Assembly: GCA_910588905.1 (NCBI GenBank)
Contig: CAJURZ010000034.1
Coordinates: forward strand, 2,679-15,541
Direction of reading: 5' to 3'
Source of the DNA: an uncultured Eggerthellaceae bacterium
GTDB taxonomy: Bacteria; Actinomycetota; Coriobacteriia; Coriobacteriales; Eggerthellaceae
Length of the DNA stretch: 12,863 bases
In this document: in pieces, positions 1 to 8,880 of the stretch
How the letters are laid out: every line of letters starts with the position of its first letter
Numbering within the stretch: position 1 is the stretch's first letter
Made by a program: the position numbers and the translations under genes
Notes under the pieces: model-generated
Database searches by the model: none
What the model saw: the letters and a program-made list of their open reading frames with translations, nothing else
What the model was told of the DNA's origin: nothing

Positions 1-3000
1 ACGGTCCTCTTCCTCGCGCCCTCGATCGCCCTCGTCGCGCAGACGATGCGCGAGTGGGCGAACCAGTCCAAGCGTGCCATGCGCTGCGCCGTCGTGTGCT
101 CGGATGCGAAGGCTTCGAGCACCGATGGCGACACCTGGGAGACCTCTCTGTCAGACATCCCGTATCCCGCCACCACCGACCCCGAGAACCTCTACGAGCA
201 GGTGAGCCGTTTCGACAAGGGCAGCGGCATCAACGTCGTGTTCTCGACTTATCAATCTATCCAAGTTGTATCCGATGCGCAGCGCATGGGGCTCGATCCC
301 TTCGACCTCATCGTGTCCGACGAGGCGCACCGAACCACGGGCGCGTCTGAGGCGGCGGACGACCTGAAGAAGCAGAGCGAGTTCACGAAGGTCCACGACA
401 ACAGGCTCGTGTCGGCGCACCGCCGCATCTACATGACGGCGACCCCCAAGCTCTATGGCGACAATGCGCGCCGTCAGGCCAAGACCGAGAACTACGAGAT
501 CTCCTCCATGGACGACGAGGCGAAGTTCGGCCCGGTCTTCTACCGCCTCACGTTCGGCCGCGCCGTGGACGAGGGGCTGCTCACCGACTACCGCGTCATC
601 GCGCTGACGGTCTCCGAGGATGTCGTGAGCGACGTGTACCAGATGGCGATGGCGAGCGAGGAGGGCTTCGAGATCACCGACGCCGCGAAGGTCATCGGGT
701 GCTGGAAGGGCCTCGCCGACCAGGGCAAGGGCGAGGAGGGCGTGAGCCTGAAGAACGCCGTGGCCTTCTGCTCCACCATCCCCGAGTCCAAGCGCATGAC
801 CGACTACTTCCAGAGGACGGTCAACGCATACATCGACTACGAGAACGAGCAGGGCAACGACGTGCCGCTGCTGGAGTGCGTCGTTGACCACGTGGATGGC
901 ACCATGGATATGGGCCTTCGCAAGGAGAAGCTGCGCTGGCTCGCTGACGTCGACGACCCGGACGAGGACGGCGGCGAGTGCCACGTGCTCTCCAACGTCC
1001 ACTGCCTCTCCGAGGGCGTTGACGTTCCCAACCTCGACGCCATCATGTTCCTCCAGCCCAAGAAGTCGCGCATCGAGGTGGTGCAGGCAGTGGGCCGCGT
1101 CATGAGGCGCTTCGAGGGCAAGGAGTACGGCTACATCATCCTGCCCGTCGTCATACCTGCGGGCATGACGCCCGAGGAGGCGCTCGACAACACGGACGCC
1201 TTCAAGGTCGTCTGGGAGATCGTGCAGGCACTCCGCAGCCACGACGAGCGGCTCGACGGGTCCATCAACGGGCTCGAATACGATCCTGCCACGACGGCGG
1301 TTGTCGACGTCATCAACGTGTCGAAGGACGGCCAGAAGCCCCCGGCTGCAACCGGCGAAAGCAAGGGCGCGCTGCCGCCCGAGCTCGACGGCGAGGGCCA
1401 GCAGATGAAGCTCGACTTCTCCGACAAGGAGCTGCAGGAGGCCGTGAACGCCGTCCTCGTCCGCAAGTGCGGAACTAAGGTCTACTGGGAGGACTGGGCG
1501 AAGGACATCGGCCAGATAGCGAAGAGGCACATCGAGCGCGTCGGCGAGCTCGTCCTAGACGGCGGCCCGGCATCCGCAGAGTTCGCCTCCTTCCTCAAGG
1601 GCCTCAGGGACTCGCTGAACCAGGGCATCACCGAGGACGAGGCGGTGGAGATGCTCGCGCAGCACATGATCACGCTGCCGGTGTTCGAGGCGCTGTTCGC
1701 CGGAGCCGAGTTCGCGAGCTCCAACCCCGTCTCCATCGCCATGGAGGGGATGGTCGATACTCTCCGGGGCTACGGCATCGAGACTGACTCGGAGAGGCGC
1801 GAGCTCGCCGACCTCTACTCAAGCGTGCGCCTGCGCGCCGAGGGCGTGCGAACCGACGGCGGCCGGCAGAAGATCATCAAGGAGCTCTACGAGAAGTTCT
1901 TCAGCCAGGCATTCAAGGCGACTTCCGAGAAGATGGGCATCGTGTACACCCCAAACGAGGTCGTCGACTATATCCTCCATGCCACCGACCGCCTCATGCG
2001 CAAGGAGTTCGGCCAGTCGCTCGCCGACCCGGGCGTGAACATCCTCGACCCCTTCACCGGGACCGGCACGTTCGTGGTGAACCTCATCCAGGACGAGGAG
2101 CTGATGCCGGACGACAAACTTCCCCTGAAATACGGAAGCGAGATCTTCTGCAACGAGATCCTCCTGCTCGCATACTACATCGCCACCATCAACATCGAGC
2201 ACGCCTACCACTCCCGCATCCCGGGCGACTACGCTCCCTTCGAGGGCGCGGTGCTGACCGACACGTTCCAGATGTACGAGGAGGGCGACCCCATCGACCT
2301 CGGCACGTTCGTGGACAACACCGAGCGCATCCTGCGCGAGATGGAGACGCCCATCAACGTCATCATCGGCAACCCGCCTTACTCCGCCGGTCAGAAGAAC
2401 GAGAACGACAACGCGAAGAACCTGGCTTATCCGACCCTTGATGACAAAATCCGCGCCACCTATGCCGACCGCTCTAGCGCCACGCTGAAAACCAAGCTCT
2501 ATGATTCTTATATCCGAGCGTTCAGATGGGCCTCCGATCGCATCGGCAATAAGGGCGTGATCTCCTTCGTCACCAACGGCGGTTGGCTCGAAGGCGGCTC
2601 CATGGACGGGTTCAGGAAGAGCCTGGTCGACGAGTTCAGCTCCATCTACGTGTTCAACTTGCGCGGCAACCAATACACTCAGGGTGAGCAATCGCGCAAG
2701 GAGGGCGGCAAGTTATTCGGATCCGGATCGCGAGCAGCGATTGTCATAACCATGCTCGTGAAGAACCCCGATTCCGACGAGCACGGCGCGATCCACTACC
2801 ACGACATCGGCGACTACCTGACCCGCGACGAGAAGCTCTCGATAGTGAGAGAGGCGGCGCAGGGGGAGGCGTTCGATTGGGAGACCCTCTCGCCCGACCG
2901 TCATGGTGACTGGCTCAACCAGCGAGACGACTCGTGGTACGAGTTCGCGCCGATGGCTATAGACAAGCACGGCGCGCCGGGAATCTTCGGCACTTATTCG

Positions 3001-4224
3001 CTTGGAATATTGACCGCACGAGATGCTTGGGCATACAACTACTCCAAGGAGAAGGTCTCTTCGAACATCGAGAGCCTCGTGGAGGTCTACAATTCCGAGC
3101 TCGAAAGATTCGAGGAGGCCGGATGCCCCAAAGACGTATCGTCATTCGTCGATTCGGATGCAACAAGAATTAGCTGGACGGGCAATCTTAAAGGAGATAT
3201 CAAAAGGCAGAAACCCCTATCCTTTAGCCCTAATTCTATTGTTCGCAGTTCCTACCGACCTTTCTGTAAGCAATGGGCCTATTTTGACCGACGGCTTAAC
3301 GAGAGGGTCTACCTTATGCCAGAGCAGTATCCCGATAAGGACACCCAGAATATCTCTATCTGCATTTCGGGAACGAAGAACTTCAGCGTGCTCATCACCG
3401 ACGAGCTGCCAAACTACCACTACGACGGCGATTCGCAATGCTTCCCGATGTATTGGTATGAAAGGACCCAGGAGATTGGCGGCCTCTTCCAAGAGGCTCC
3501 AAGTGAGCTGATCCAGCATGAGGCCGTATCCGACGAGGCCTTGACGGTATTCCGGGAGGCATACCCTCGTGCATTCGATGCTTTTGGCAAACGCAAACCA
3601 CGACCAAAGAGCCAAGGCGGCATCGAGCTAACAAAAGAGGACATCTTCTATTACATCTACGGCATTCTGCATTCGCCTGAGTACCGCGAGCGCTTCGATT
3701 CCAACCTTAAGAAGGAGCTCCCGAGGATCCCGCTGGCGGAAGACTTCGTCACCTTCTCGAATGCGGGGCGCAATTTGGCGAAGCTGCACCTTGGCTACGA
3801 GGAACTGGAACCTTGGCCGGTCGAAGAGGTCGGCAATTCAGTCGATCCCGGTCCGGTGAAGAAGATTAAATGGGCCAAGAAGCGCAATCCGTCCACAGGC
3901 AAAAAGGAAAACGACCACACGACCCTCATCTACAACGACAATCTCACCATACGAGACATCCCGGCAGGTGCTCAGCGCTACGTAGTGAACGGGAGGAGCC
4001 CGCTCGACTGGGTTATCGACCGCTACCAAGTCAAGACAGATGGCCCGTCCGGAATCACGAACGACCCGAACGACTACAGCGACGACCCCCGCTACATCAT
4101 TGATCTCATTGAGAAACTCGTCCGTGTATCGATGGAGACGATGGAGATAGTGGATTCGCTTCCAGCACTTAAAGAGAAACCGCAGCCCGCAGATTGGCCG
4201 CTCGCCTGGCGCTCGGAGGGATAG
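1..4224 (+). CDS. Type ISP-like restriction-modification protein (helicase + adenine methyltransferase + specificity region), 5' end off window
   Basis: A single-polypeptide restriction-modification enzyme: it methylates adenine in host target sites and translocates on and cleaves unmethylated invading DNA in the cytoplasm. The frame is open from base 1, and the residues before the first ATG (base 46) read TVLFLAPSIALVAQT, a helicase motif Ia, so the gene starts upstream; its nuclease domain and Walker A are not visible. Seen in order: DEAH box (319-330), TAT motif III (436-444), motifs V and VI (about 979-1113, with QAVGRVMRR), a helical coupler, YTPNEVV (about 1948), methyltransferase motif I DPFTGTGTF (2047-2073), catalytic NPPY (2371-2382), and a long C-terminal part expected to be the target recognition domain. 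The frame is intact to TAG at 4222. The visible 1,407 codons fit the family's usual ~1,500-1,600 residues minus the nuclease. Part of the recognition region (about 3150-3700) is noticeably AT-richer than the rest. The class is sure; the Type ISP label rests on domain order with the nuclease unseen. Confidence 0.88.
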   Translation, partial: TVLFLAPSIALVAQTMREWANQSKRAMRCAVVCSDAKASSTDGDTWETSLSDIPYPATTDPENLYEQVSRFDKGSGINVVFSTYQSIQVVSDAQRMGLDPFDLIVSDEAHRTTGASEAADDLKKQSEFTKVHDNRLVSAHRRIYMTATPKLYGDNARRQAKTENYEISSMDDEAKFGPVFYRLTFGRAVDEGLLTDYRVIALTVSEDVVSDVYQMAMASEEGFEITDAAKVIGCWKGLADQGKGEEGVSLKNAVAFCSTIPESKRMTDYFQRTVNAYIDYENEQGNDVPLLECVVDHVDGTMDMGLRKEKLRWLADVDDPDEDGGECHVLSNVHCLSEGVDVPNLDAIMFLQPKKSRIEVVQAVGRVMRRFEGKEYGYIILPVVIPAGMTPEEALDNTDAFKVVWEIVQALRSHDERLDGSINGLEYDPATTAVVDVINVSKDGQKPPAATGESKGALPPELDGEGQQMKLDFSDKELQEAVNAVLVRKCGTKVYWEDWAKDIGQIAKRHIERVGELVLDGGPASAEFASFLKGLRDSLNQGITEDEAVEMLAQHMITLPVFEALFAGAEFASSNPVSIAMEGMVDTLRGYGIETDSERRELADLYSSVRLRAEGVRTDGGRQKIIKELYEKFFSQAFKATSEKMGIVYTPNEVVDYILHATDRLMRKEFGQSLADPGVNILDPFTGTGTFVVNLIQDEELMPDDKLPLKYGSEIFCNEILLLAYYIATINIEHAYHSRIPGDYAPFEGAVLTDTFQMYEEGDPIDLGTFVDNTERILREMETPINVIIGNPPYSAGQKNENDNAKNLAYPTLDDKIRATYADRSSATLKTKLYDSYIRAFRWASDRIGNKGVISFVTNGGWLEGGSMDGFRKSLVDEFSSIYVFNLRGNQYTQGEQSRKEGGKLFGSGSRAAIVITMLVKNPDSDEHGAIHYHDIGDYLTRDEKLSIVREAAQGEAFDWETLSPDRHGDWLNQRDDSWYEFAPMAIDKHGAPGIFGTYSLGILTARDAWAYNYSKEKVSSNIESLVEVYNSELERFEEAGCPKDVSSFVDSDATRISWTGNLKGDIKRQKPLSFSPNSIVRSSYRPFCKQWAYFDRRLNERVYLMPEQYPDKDTQNISICISGTKNFSVLITDELPNYHYDGDSQCFPMYWYERTQEIGGLFQEAPSELIQHEAVSDEALTVFREAYPRAFDAFGKRKPRPKSQGGIELTKEDIFYYIYGILHSPEYRERFDSNLKKELPRIPLAEDFVTFSNAGRNLAKLHLGYEELEPWPVEEVGNSVDPGPVKKIKWAKKRNPSTGKKENDHTTLIYNDNLTIRDIPAGAQRYVVNGRSPLDWVIDRYQVKTDGPSGITNDPNDYSDDPRYIIDLIEKLVRVSMETMEIVDSLPALKEKPQPADWPLAWRSEG

Positions 4225-4231
4225 GAGAACC

Positions 4232-6628
4232 ATGTCAAACGACTTCAAGGAAGAAAAATACGACGAGTGGCTCGAAGTTTATAAGAACGCATTCGAAGGG
4301 CGGCACTGGGAAGAAGAGCGCTACAAGTGGGTGGCCGTCAAGCAATTCCAGGATACTTGGGATATTGAAGCCGAGAATCTTCCAGACATGATCGAGACGG
4401 CCCTCTCCAAAACAGAGAACCTTCTTACATCAGCCAACTCCTTTCCCAAGGGAATGATCGTCAATTTCGCCAACGCGGCACCGGAAGAGGTACGCGCGAT
4501 GTTCGTTGACCTATTCGATGAAACGCAGGATGTCATATCCAGAATCGAGCGATTCAAGCATAGATCGGAGGAGCTGCGCCAGACGCGCATGCCGGGGGCC
4601 AAGAACCACTATCAGGACGAGAACACGATCACTACGTATCTATGGTTGAGATATCCCGACAAGTACTACATCTACAAGTTCGGCGAGATTCGCGAGGTGG
4701 TCAAAGCCCTCGGAAGCGAACTTATCTTCAAGAAGGGCAGATACGAGTCCAACCTCGCCAATTTCTACGAACTCTACAACGCGATCCATGACGAGCTGGT
4801 CAAAGACTCCGAACTGCGGGAGATGCTTGAGCGCTCCATCGACCAAGATTGCTATCCAGATCCTGAAGAGAGGACCCTCACGTTCGATTTCGGGTTCTTC
4901 GTCAGCAGGACTTTCAAAGAAATGCAGGAAGAAGGGGAGAAAACGCTGAGCCCTGGTCCAGAGTACGATCCCGGATTAAGCGTCGAGGAATGGGTCGAGC
5001 TGCTCGACAACAAGAGCATATTCGATGATGGCGCGCTCGCCGTGATGAAGCGAATGGCCGATATGGGCGGCACCGCCACATGCTCACAGCTTGCGAAGAA
5101 GTACGGCGGCCACTGGAACTACTACAACGGGAAATCGCAGGCAGCCGCAGAGAGAATCATCAAAGCGAAAGGCATCCCCCAGCTGAAACGCGAGGACGGG
5201 TCGAAGATGTTCTGGCCCATTCTCTACAAAGGAAAGGATGCAGATGGCGGCGTCGATGGCGTATTCATTTGGACCCTCCATCCAGCACTGAAAGAAGCGA
5301 TCGGCAAGATCGATCTGAGCCGCATCCCGCTATACGAGACTACAGACGATGAAGGTAGTAGTGTCTGGTGGCTCAACGCCAACCCGAAGATCTGGAGCTT
5401 TGCGGAGACGCCGGTCGGCGAAGTGCAGACCTATACGCTTTTCAACGAGAACGGCAACAAGCGACGCATATTCCAGAACTTCCTTGACGCCAAGCCCGGC
5501 GATATCGTTATCGGCTACGAGTCGAACCCCGTGAAGCAGATAGTGGCCTTGGGCGAGATCGTTGAAGGTAGTGATGGCGAGAAGATCGCATTCCAAAAGA
5601 CCGAGGCCCTCGCGACCCCCGTCGACTATCAGGATCTGAAGGCAATGCCAGAGCTGGAGAACATGGAGTTCTTCGTCAACCCCAACGGCAGCCTGTTCAA
5701 GGTGGAGCCTGAGGAGTACGAGGTCATCATCGATGCCATTCGCGAGCTGAACCCTGCTGTCCAAGCAGAGGAAGCAGCGCCGTACGACCGTGAGAGCTTC
5801 CTCTCGGAGGTGTTCGTCGCGCCCGAGGAGTACGACAAGCTCGCGCGAGTGCTCAGGAAATCGAAGAACCTCATCCTGCAGGGAGCGCCCGGAACCGGCA
5901 AGACGTTTGCTGCAAAGCGGCTGGCCTACGCCATGATGGGCTCCAAAGACGACGCGCGTATCCGGCTCGTTCAGTTCCACCAGAACTACTCGTACGAGGA
6001 TTTCGTCATGGGCTACAAGCCGGAAGGCGATACATTTAAGCTCAAGAACGGTGTGTTCTACGAGTTCTGCAAGATGGCCGAGAGCCATCCCGACTCGGAG
6101 TACTTCTTCATCATCGACGAGATCAACCGTGGCAACATGAGCAAGGTGTTCGGCGAGCTGCTCATGCTCATAGAGGCGAGCCATCGCGGAGAGTACGCAA
6201 CGCTTGCCTACAACGGGCTCCCTTTCACGGTGCCGGAGAACCTCTATATCATCGGCATGATGAACACGGCCGACAGAAGCCTTGCCATGATTGACTACGC
6301 CCTTCGCCGACGCTTCGCCTTCTACGAGATGGAGCCGGCATTCGAGGCGCAAGGCTTCATCGAGGAGGTATCCGAGACCGACTCCTCGCAGCTTCAGAGC
6401 CTCATCGAGGTAATGAGGCACCTGAACCACGAGATTGAATCTGACGCCTCTCTGGGGAAAGGGTTCAGGATCGGACATAGCTATTTCTGCGGCATGGAGA
6501 GCGGATCGGCAGAGGAGCTGAGCGACATTGTCGATCTTGAGATAATGCCCATGCTCGAAGAGTACTGGTTTGATGACGAAGAGCGGGTATCGGCTTGGCG
6601 CGACCGCTTGGAGGGCGCTATCCGATGA
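4232..6628 (+). CDS. mcrB: McrB-type GTPase/AAA motor with an EVE domain
   Basis: Motor and recognition subunit of a McrBC modification-dependent restriction system; it binds modified DNA, hydrolyses GTP, translocates, and drives McrC cleavage. The C-terminal third is diagnostic: Walker A GAPGTGKT (residues 551-558), Walker B IIDEINRGN (627-635), and the McrB signature MNTADRS (677-683) followed by an arginine-rich RRRF. Residues about 377-505 (from WWLNANPKIW) look like an EVE domain, a YTH/PUA-like fold that reads modified bases. Residues about 260-365 look like a winged-helix segment. The first ~250 residues are a helical domain I do not recognise, and are not obviously the DUF3578 domain of E. 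coli McrB. At 798 residues it is much longer than E. coli McrB (about 460). The ATG is preceded by AGGAGA (4223-4228), which overlaps the upstream stop codon, so translation is probably coupled. It shares a 4-base ATGA overlap with mcrC. AAA/McrB assignment is secure; substrate specificity is not predictable from sequence. Confidence 0.93.
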   Translation: MSNDFKEEKYDEWLEVYKNAFEGRHWEEERYKWVAVKQFQDTWDIEAENLPDMIETALSKTENLLTSANSFPKGMIVNFANAAPEEVRAMFVDLFDETQDVISRIERFKHRSEELRQTRMPGAKNHYQDENTITTYLWLRYPDKYYIYKFGEIREVVKALGSELIFKKGRYESNLANFYELYNAIHDELVKDSELREMLERSIDQDCYPDPEERTLTFDFGFFVSRTFKEMQEEGEKTLSPGPEYDPGLSVEEWVELLDNKSIFDDGALAVMKRMADMGGTATCSQLAKKYGGHWNYYNGKSQAAAERIIKAKGIPQLKREDGSKMFWPILYKGKDADGGVDGVFIWTLHPALKEAIGKIDLSRIPLYETTDDEGSSVWWLNANPKIWSFAETPVGEVQTYTLFNENGNKRRIFQNFLDAKPGDIVIGYESNPVKQIVALGEIVEGSDGEKIAFQKTEALATPVDYQDLKAMPELENMEFFVNPNGSLFKVEPEEYEVIIDAIRELNPAVQAEEAAPYDRESFLSEVFVAPEEYDKLARVLRKSKNLILQGAPGTGKTFAAKRLAYAMMGSKDDARIRLVQFHQNYSYEDFVMGYKPEGDTFKLKNGVFYEFCKMAESHPDSEYFFIIDEINRGNMSKVFGELLMLIEASHRGEYATLAYNGLPFTVPENLYIIGMMNTADRSLAMIDYALRRRFAFYEMEPAFEAQGFIEEVSETDSSQLQSLIEVMRHLNHEIESDASLGKGFRIGHSYFCGMESGSAEELSDIVDLEIMPMLEEYWFDDEERVSAWRDRLEGAIR

Positions 6629-7695
6629 GGGCCCACAAGGGCATACCGATATCAAACCTCTACTACATGCTCGCATATGCTTTCGAGTTCGTGGACGAGA
6701 GCAGGATCGAGGACGTCGCCGCAGAGGAGTTCGACAACGCGCTCGATCTCCTTGCAGCGCTTCTCGATGCGGGAGTCACCCGTCAGATCAAGCAGGGCCT
6801 CTTCCGCGAGTACATTCCGATGCGCGACGATCTGCAAGCGCTTCGCGGGAAGATCGACATGCGAGGTGCCATAAGGAACAAGATGGCCAAAAGGCCCCGA
6901 ATCGCCTGCGAGTTCGATGAGCTTTCCGACAATAATCCGTACAATCAGGTCATCAAGACCGTTTGCTCGCTTATCGTGAAAAGCAGCGAGGTGCAGAAGC
7001 GGACCAAGGACTCGATCAAGAAGAGCATGCTCTACTTCTCGAACGTGTCGTTCGTGGAGCCTTCGAGCGTACAATGGTCGGCCTTCGCTTTCGGGCGAGA
7101 GAACCGCTCGTATCGATTGCTCGTAAGCCTCTGTCAGCTCATCATCCAAGGCATGCTCATGACTGATGCGGGAGGCGGTATGCTGCTCGCGCCCTACATA
7201 AGCGAAAGCGACATGAGTAGGCTGTACGAGCGCTTCATCCTGCGCTACTACCAAGTGCACCACCCGGATCTGCATCCTTCAGCGCCCAAGATTCCGTGGG
7301 CGTTGGACGAGGAGTACACGGGGACGATGCTGCCCGCCATGCAAACCGATATCGCGCTTTCAAGAGGCTCCCAATTCCTGATCATCGACGCCAAGTTCTA
7401 TGCGCATGCATATCAGGGCCAAGACAGATACGGCTCGAAGACGATCCACTCCCACAACCTCTATCAGATCTTCTCCTATGTGAAGAACAAGGCCGCGACA
7501 TCTCCGGATCTGCTGGTCTCAGGGATGCTCCTATATGCGAGGACCGGCGATGCGGTCCAGCCCGACGAGAGCTTCCTTCTCGACGGCAGTCGAATTGCCG
7601 TAAGAACACTAGACCTGGGAAGGCCGTTCCCGGATATCGCATATGAGCTCGATAGGATAGCCGAAGCAGTGGCAACCGGAGCCGCAAATGAGTGA
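6625..7695 (+). CDS. mcrC: McrC nuclease subunit
   Basis: Endonuclease subunit of the McrBC complex, recruited and activated by the McrB hexamer to cut modified DNA. The 356-residue protein opens with IPISNLYYMLAYAF, typical of McrC. It then has a conserved N-terminal stretch (about 72-105, with GKIDMR and ACEFDELSDNNPYNQ) that contacts McrB in the family. The PD-(D/E)XK active site is visible as D242 followed by D255-A-K257 in the context FLIIDAKFY. I chose ATG 6625 because it forms an ATGA stop/start overlap with mcrB and has GGAGGG (6610-6615) nine bases upstream; an in-frame TTG ten codons earlier (6595) is less likely. Catalytic residues are intact, so the system looks functional. The gene runs into the next one by an 8-base overlap, supporting co-expression of a fixed four-gene unit. 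Confidence 0.94.
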   Translation: MRAHKGIPISNLYYMLAYAFEFVDESRIEDVAAEEFDNALDLLAALLDAGVTRQIKQGLFREYIPMRDDLQALRGKIDMRGAIRNKMAKRPRIACEFDELSDNNPYNQVIKTVCSLIVKSSEVQKRTKDSIKKSMLYFSNVSFVEPSSVQWSAFAFGRENRSYRLLVSLCQLIIQGMLMTDAGGGMLLAPYISESDMSRLYERFILRYYQVHHPDLHPSAPKIPWALDEEYTGTMLPAMQTDIALSRGSQFLIIDAKFYAHAYQGQDRYGSKTIHSHNLYQIFSYVKNKAATSPDLLVSGMLLYARTGDAVQPDESFLLDGSRIAVRTLDLGRPFPDIAYELDRIAEAVATGAANE

Positions 7696-8479
7696 CGAGG
7701 CGGGCAAGGAACGCGCGACCATGATCATCGGACCCGGGCAATGCATGAGAATCATGAGCAGGAAAGGATATTGCGAGCAGCTTGTGCAGGGGCATTTCAG
7801 GATGTCGCTGATAAGCCGATACCATAGTATGGAGGAAGACGACCCGGAGATTGGGGATTCGCAGGAAGGAAGAAGGTCTTTCGCCGGGCAGATCTTTCTC
7901 GGATTGCCGTCGTCGGGCAGCAATGACGGAGCAGCCTCCCAGCAGTTCTGGCCAGTTGAGAGCACCTCGGCACCCGTCAGCATTCCGGAAGCCGACGAGG
8001 CGGTGTTATTGTGCGCAACCCTCTTCGGAAGCGGAGCGCTTGACACCTGGAATGAGACTGGCCGCCATTTCGGAAAGCTGAGCGACAGTTATACTGGCTT
8101 TCTCTCGACTCAGGCGGGAGCGCCTGGATCCTGCTACGGCGTGCTCTTCTCGATCGAAGAGATGGTGGAACGCCTCTCTGCTTTCGCTGAACAGAATGGC
8201 CTCGCATTCTTCCATCGAGCCGTCGAGTACAGCGACGAGCCGTTGACGGCCGCCGATTTTGCGAGGTTCAGCACCGGAGAGGACGCGGCTCTATGGCGCA
8301 TCCTCTTCCATAAGCGGTCCATCTACAGAAATCAGCATGAGTATCGTTTCGCGATTCTACCCAAGCCCGGTGATCGCTCGGGGAAGCTGAAGTCCATGCT
8401 CTGCGGAAAGGACTACCTCGAAGTCAATGTGCCGCCGCTCAAGGCTTGCAAGCTCGTCGAGGTATGCGATCTTGCCTAG
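7688..8479 (+). CDS. Unknown protein translationally coupled to mcrC
   Basis: A 263-residue protein I do not recognise. Its ATG lies inside the end of mcrC (overlap 7688-7695), so it is almost certainly the last gene of the restriction operon. No signal peptide or membrane span is apparent, so it is probably cytoplasmic. Visible features: a hydrophobic block VLLCATLFGSGALD (about 105-118), aromatic-rich WNETGRHF (119-126), and FHKRSIYRNQHEYRF (207-221). The last gives an F-x-K-x3-Y-x4-E-Y-R pattern that faintly recalls the Lys...Glu-x-Arg end of DUF2971-type proteins, a family often found near defence genes; this resemblance is weak and I do not assign it. Residues about 50-95 are low in structure, rich in S, G, D and E. 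It could be an accessory effector, an inhibitor or regulator of McrBC, or unrelated cargo. Reality of the gene is well supported by overlap, codon use and length; function is open. Confidence 0.85.
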   Translation: MSDEAGKERATMIIGPGQCMRIMSRKGYCEQLVQGHFRMSLISRYHSMEEDDPEIGDSQEGRRSFAGQIFLGLPSSGSNDGAASQQFWPVESTSAPVSIPEADEAVLLCATLFGSGALDTWNETGRHFGKLSDSYTGFLSTQAGAPGSCYGVLFSIEEMVERLSAFAEQNGLAFFHRAVEYSDEPLTAADFARFSTGEDAALWRILFHKRSIYRNQHEYRFAILPKPGDRSGKLKSMLCGKDYLEVNVPPLKACKLVEVCDLA

Positions 8480-8486
8480 CACGGTT

Positions 8487-8828
8487 CTATGAGATGAAAT
8501 TAGTGAGAGCGCGAGAGGCGTGAGCAGCCGACCATTTTACGCCAACCATACGAGTGGCCGATTCAAATCGGACAAGAGTAAGGCAGGGGCCTTCGGCATC
8601 GCTCTGTTCGTATCCAACGACCAGTGCATCAACGCTCGTCTCGTTGGAGCTATCGATCCAATACAAATCTCCCATTTCCAAATCAGCGACAACATCTGCT
8701 GATTCGAAACGTAGAACCAACGGCGACCCGGTTACCCGCTCCTGCTCATAGCAATCCCAGACGCATAGGACATCCGCTAGGTAGTCCTCGAAGCTATCTA
8801 TCTCTTGCTCTGTCATTATTTGCAGCAT
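8487..8828 (-). CDS. Small acidic protein of unknown function
   Basis: A 113-residue acidic protein I do not recognise, without an obvious membrane segment or signal peptide. An N-terminal helix (TEQEIDSFEDYLADVL) precedes several short hydrophobic strands, including PLVLRFESADVVADL and LTLVRFESATRMVGVKW. The repeated LVRFESA/LVLRFESA-like pieces hint at a small beta-rich fold. I prefer ATG 8828 because AAGGTG (8837-8832 on the minus strand) sits just upstream; GTG 8834 and ATG 8816 are possible. A weak -10-like TATAGACT (8865-8858) lies 30 bases upstream with no clear -35, so it may have its own promoter or be read through from the integrase operon. It converges on the defence operon with only 7 bases between stop codons and no room for a terminator. 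Codon use is mixed, less GC-rich than the integrases. A real gene is likely but not certain. Confidence 0.6.
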   Translation of the reverse strand: MLQIMTEQEIDSFEDYLADVLCVWDCYEQERVTGSPLVLRFESADVVADLEMGDLYWIDSSNETSVDALVVGYEQSDAEGPCLTLVRFESATRMVGVKWSAAHASRALTNFIS

Positions 8829-8880
8829 CTTCACCTTGCAATCTCTCGTTTTGATCTAGTCTATAGCCCGAGGTGCAGGG

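Noticed and set aside
151..1530. Long open frame of 459 codons on the minus strand across the helicase part of the restriction enzyme
   Set aside because: It is the antisense shadow of a high-GC gene: low-complexity V/L/A/H/D composition, no ribosome site or domain, while the plus-strand frame has clear helicase motifs.
6595..6625. Upstream TTG start for mcrC at 6595
   Set aside because: ATG 6625 gives the ATGA overlap, a GGAGGG at proper distance and the usual family N-terminus; the ten extra residues look unrelated.
5330..6676. 448-codon minus-strand frame across mcrB
   Set aside because: Antisense shadow of the AAA domain; no recognisable motif and rich in L, V, H and E as expected from complementing GAG/GAC codons.
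7688..8479. Assigning the unknown gene to DUF2971
   Set aside because: Only one short Lys...Glu-x-Arg-like pattern matches and the rest of the family's features are not recognisable, so I keep it as unknown.
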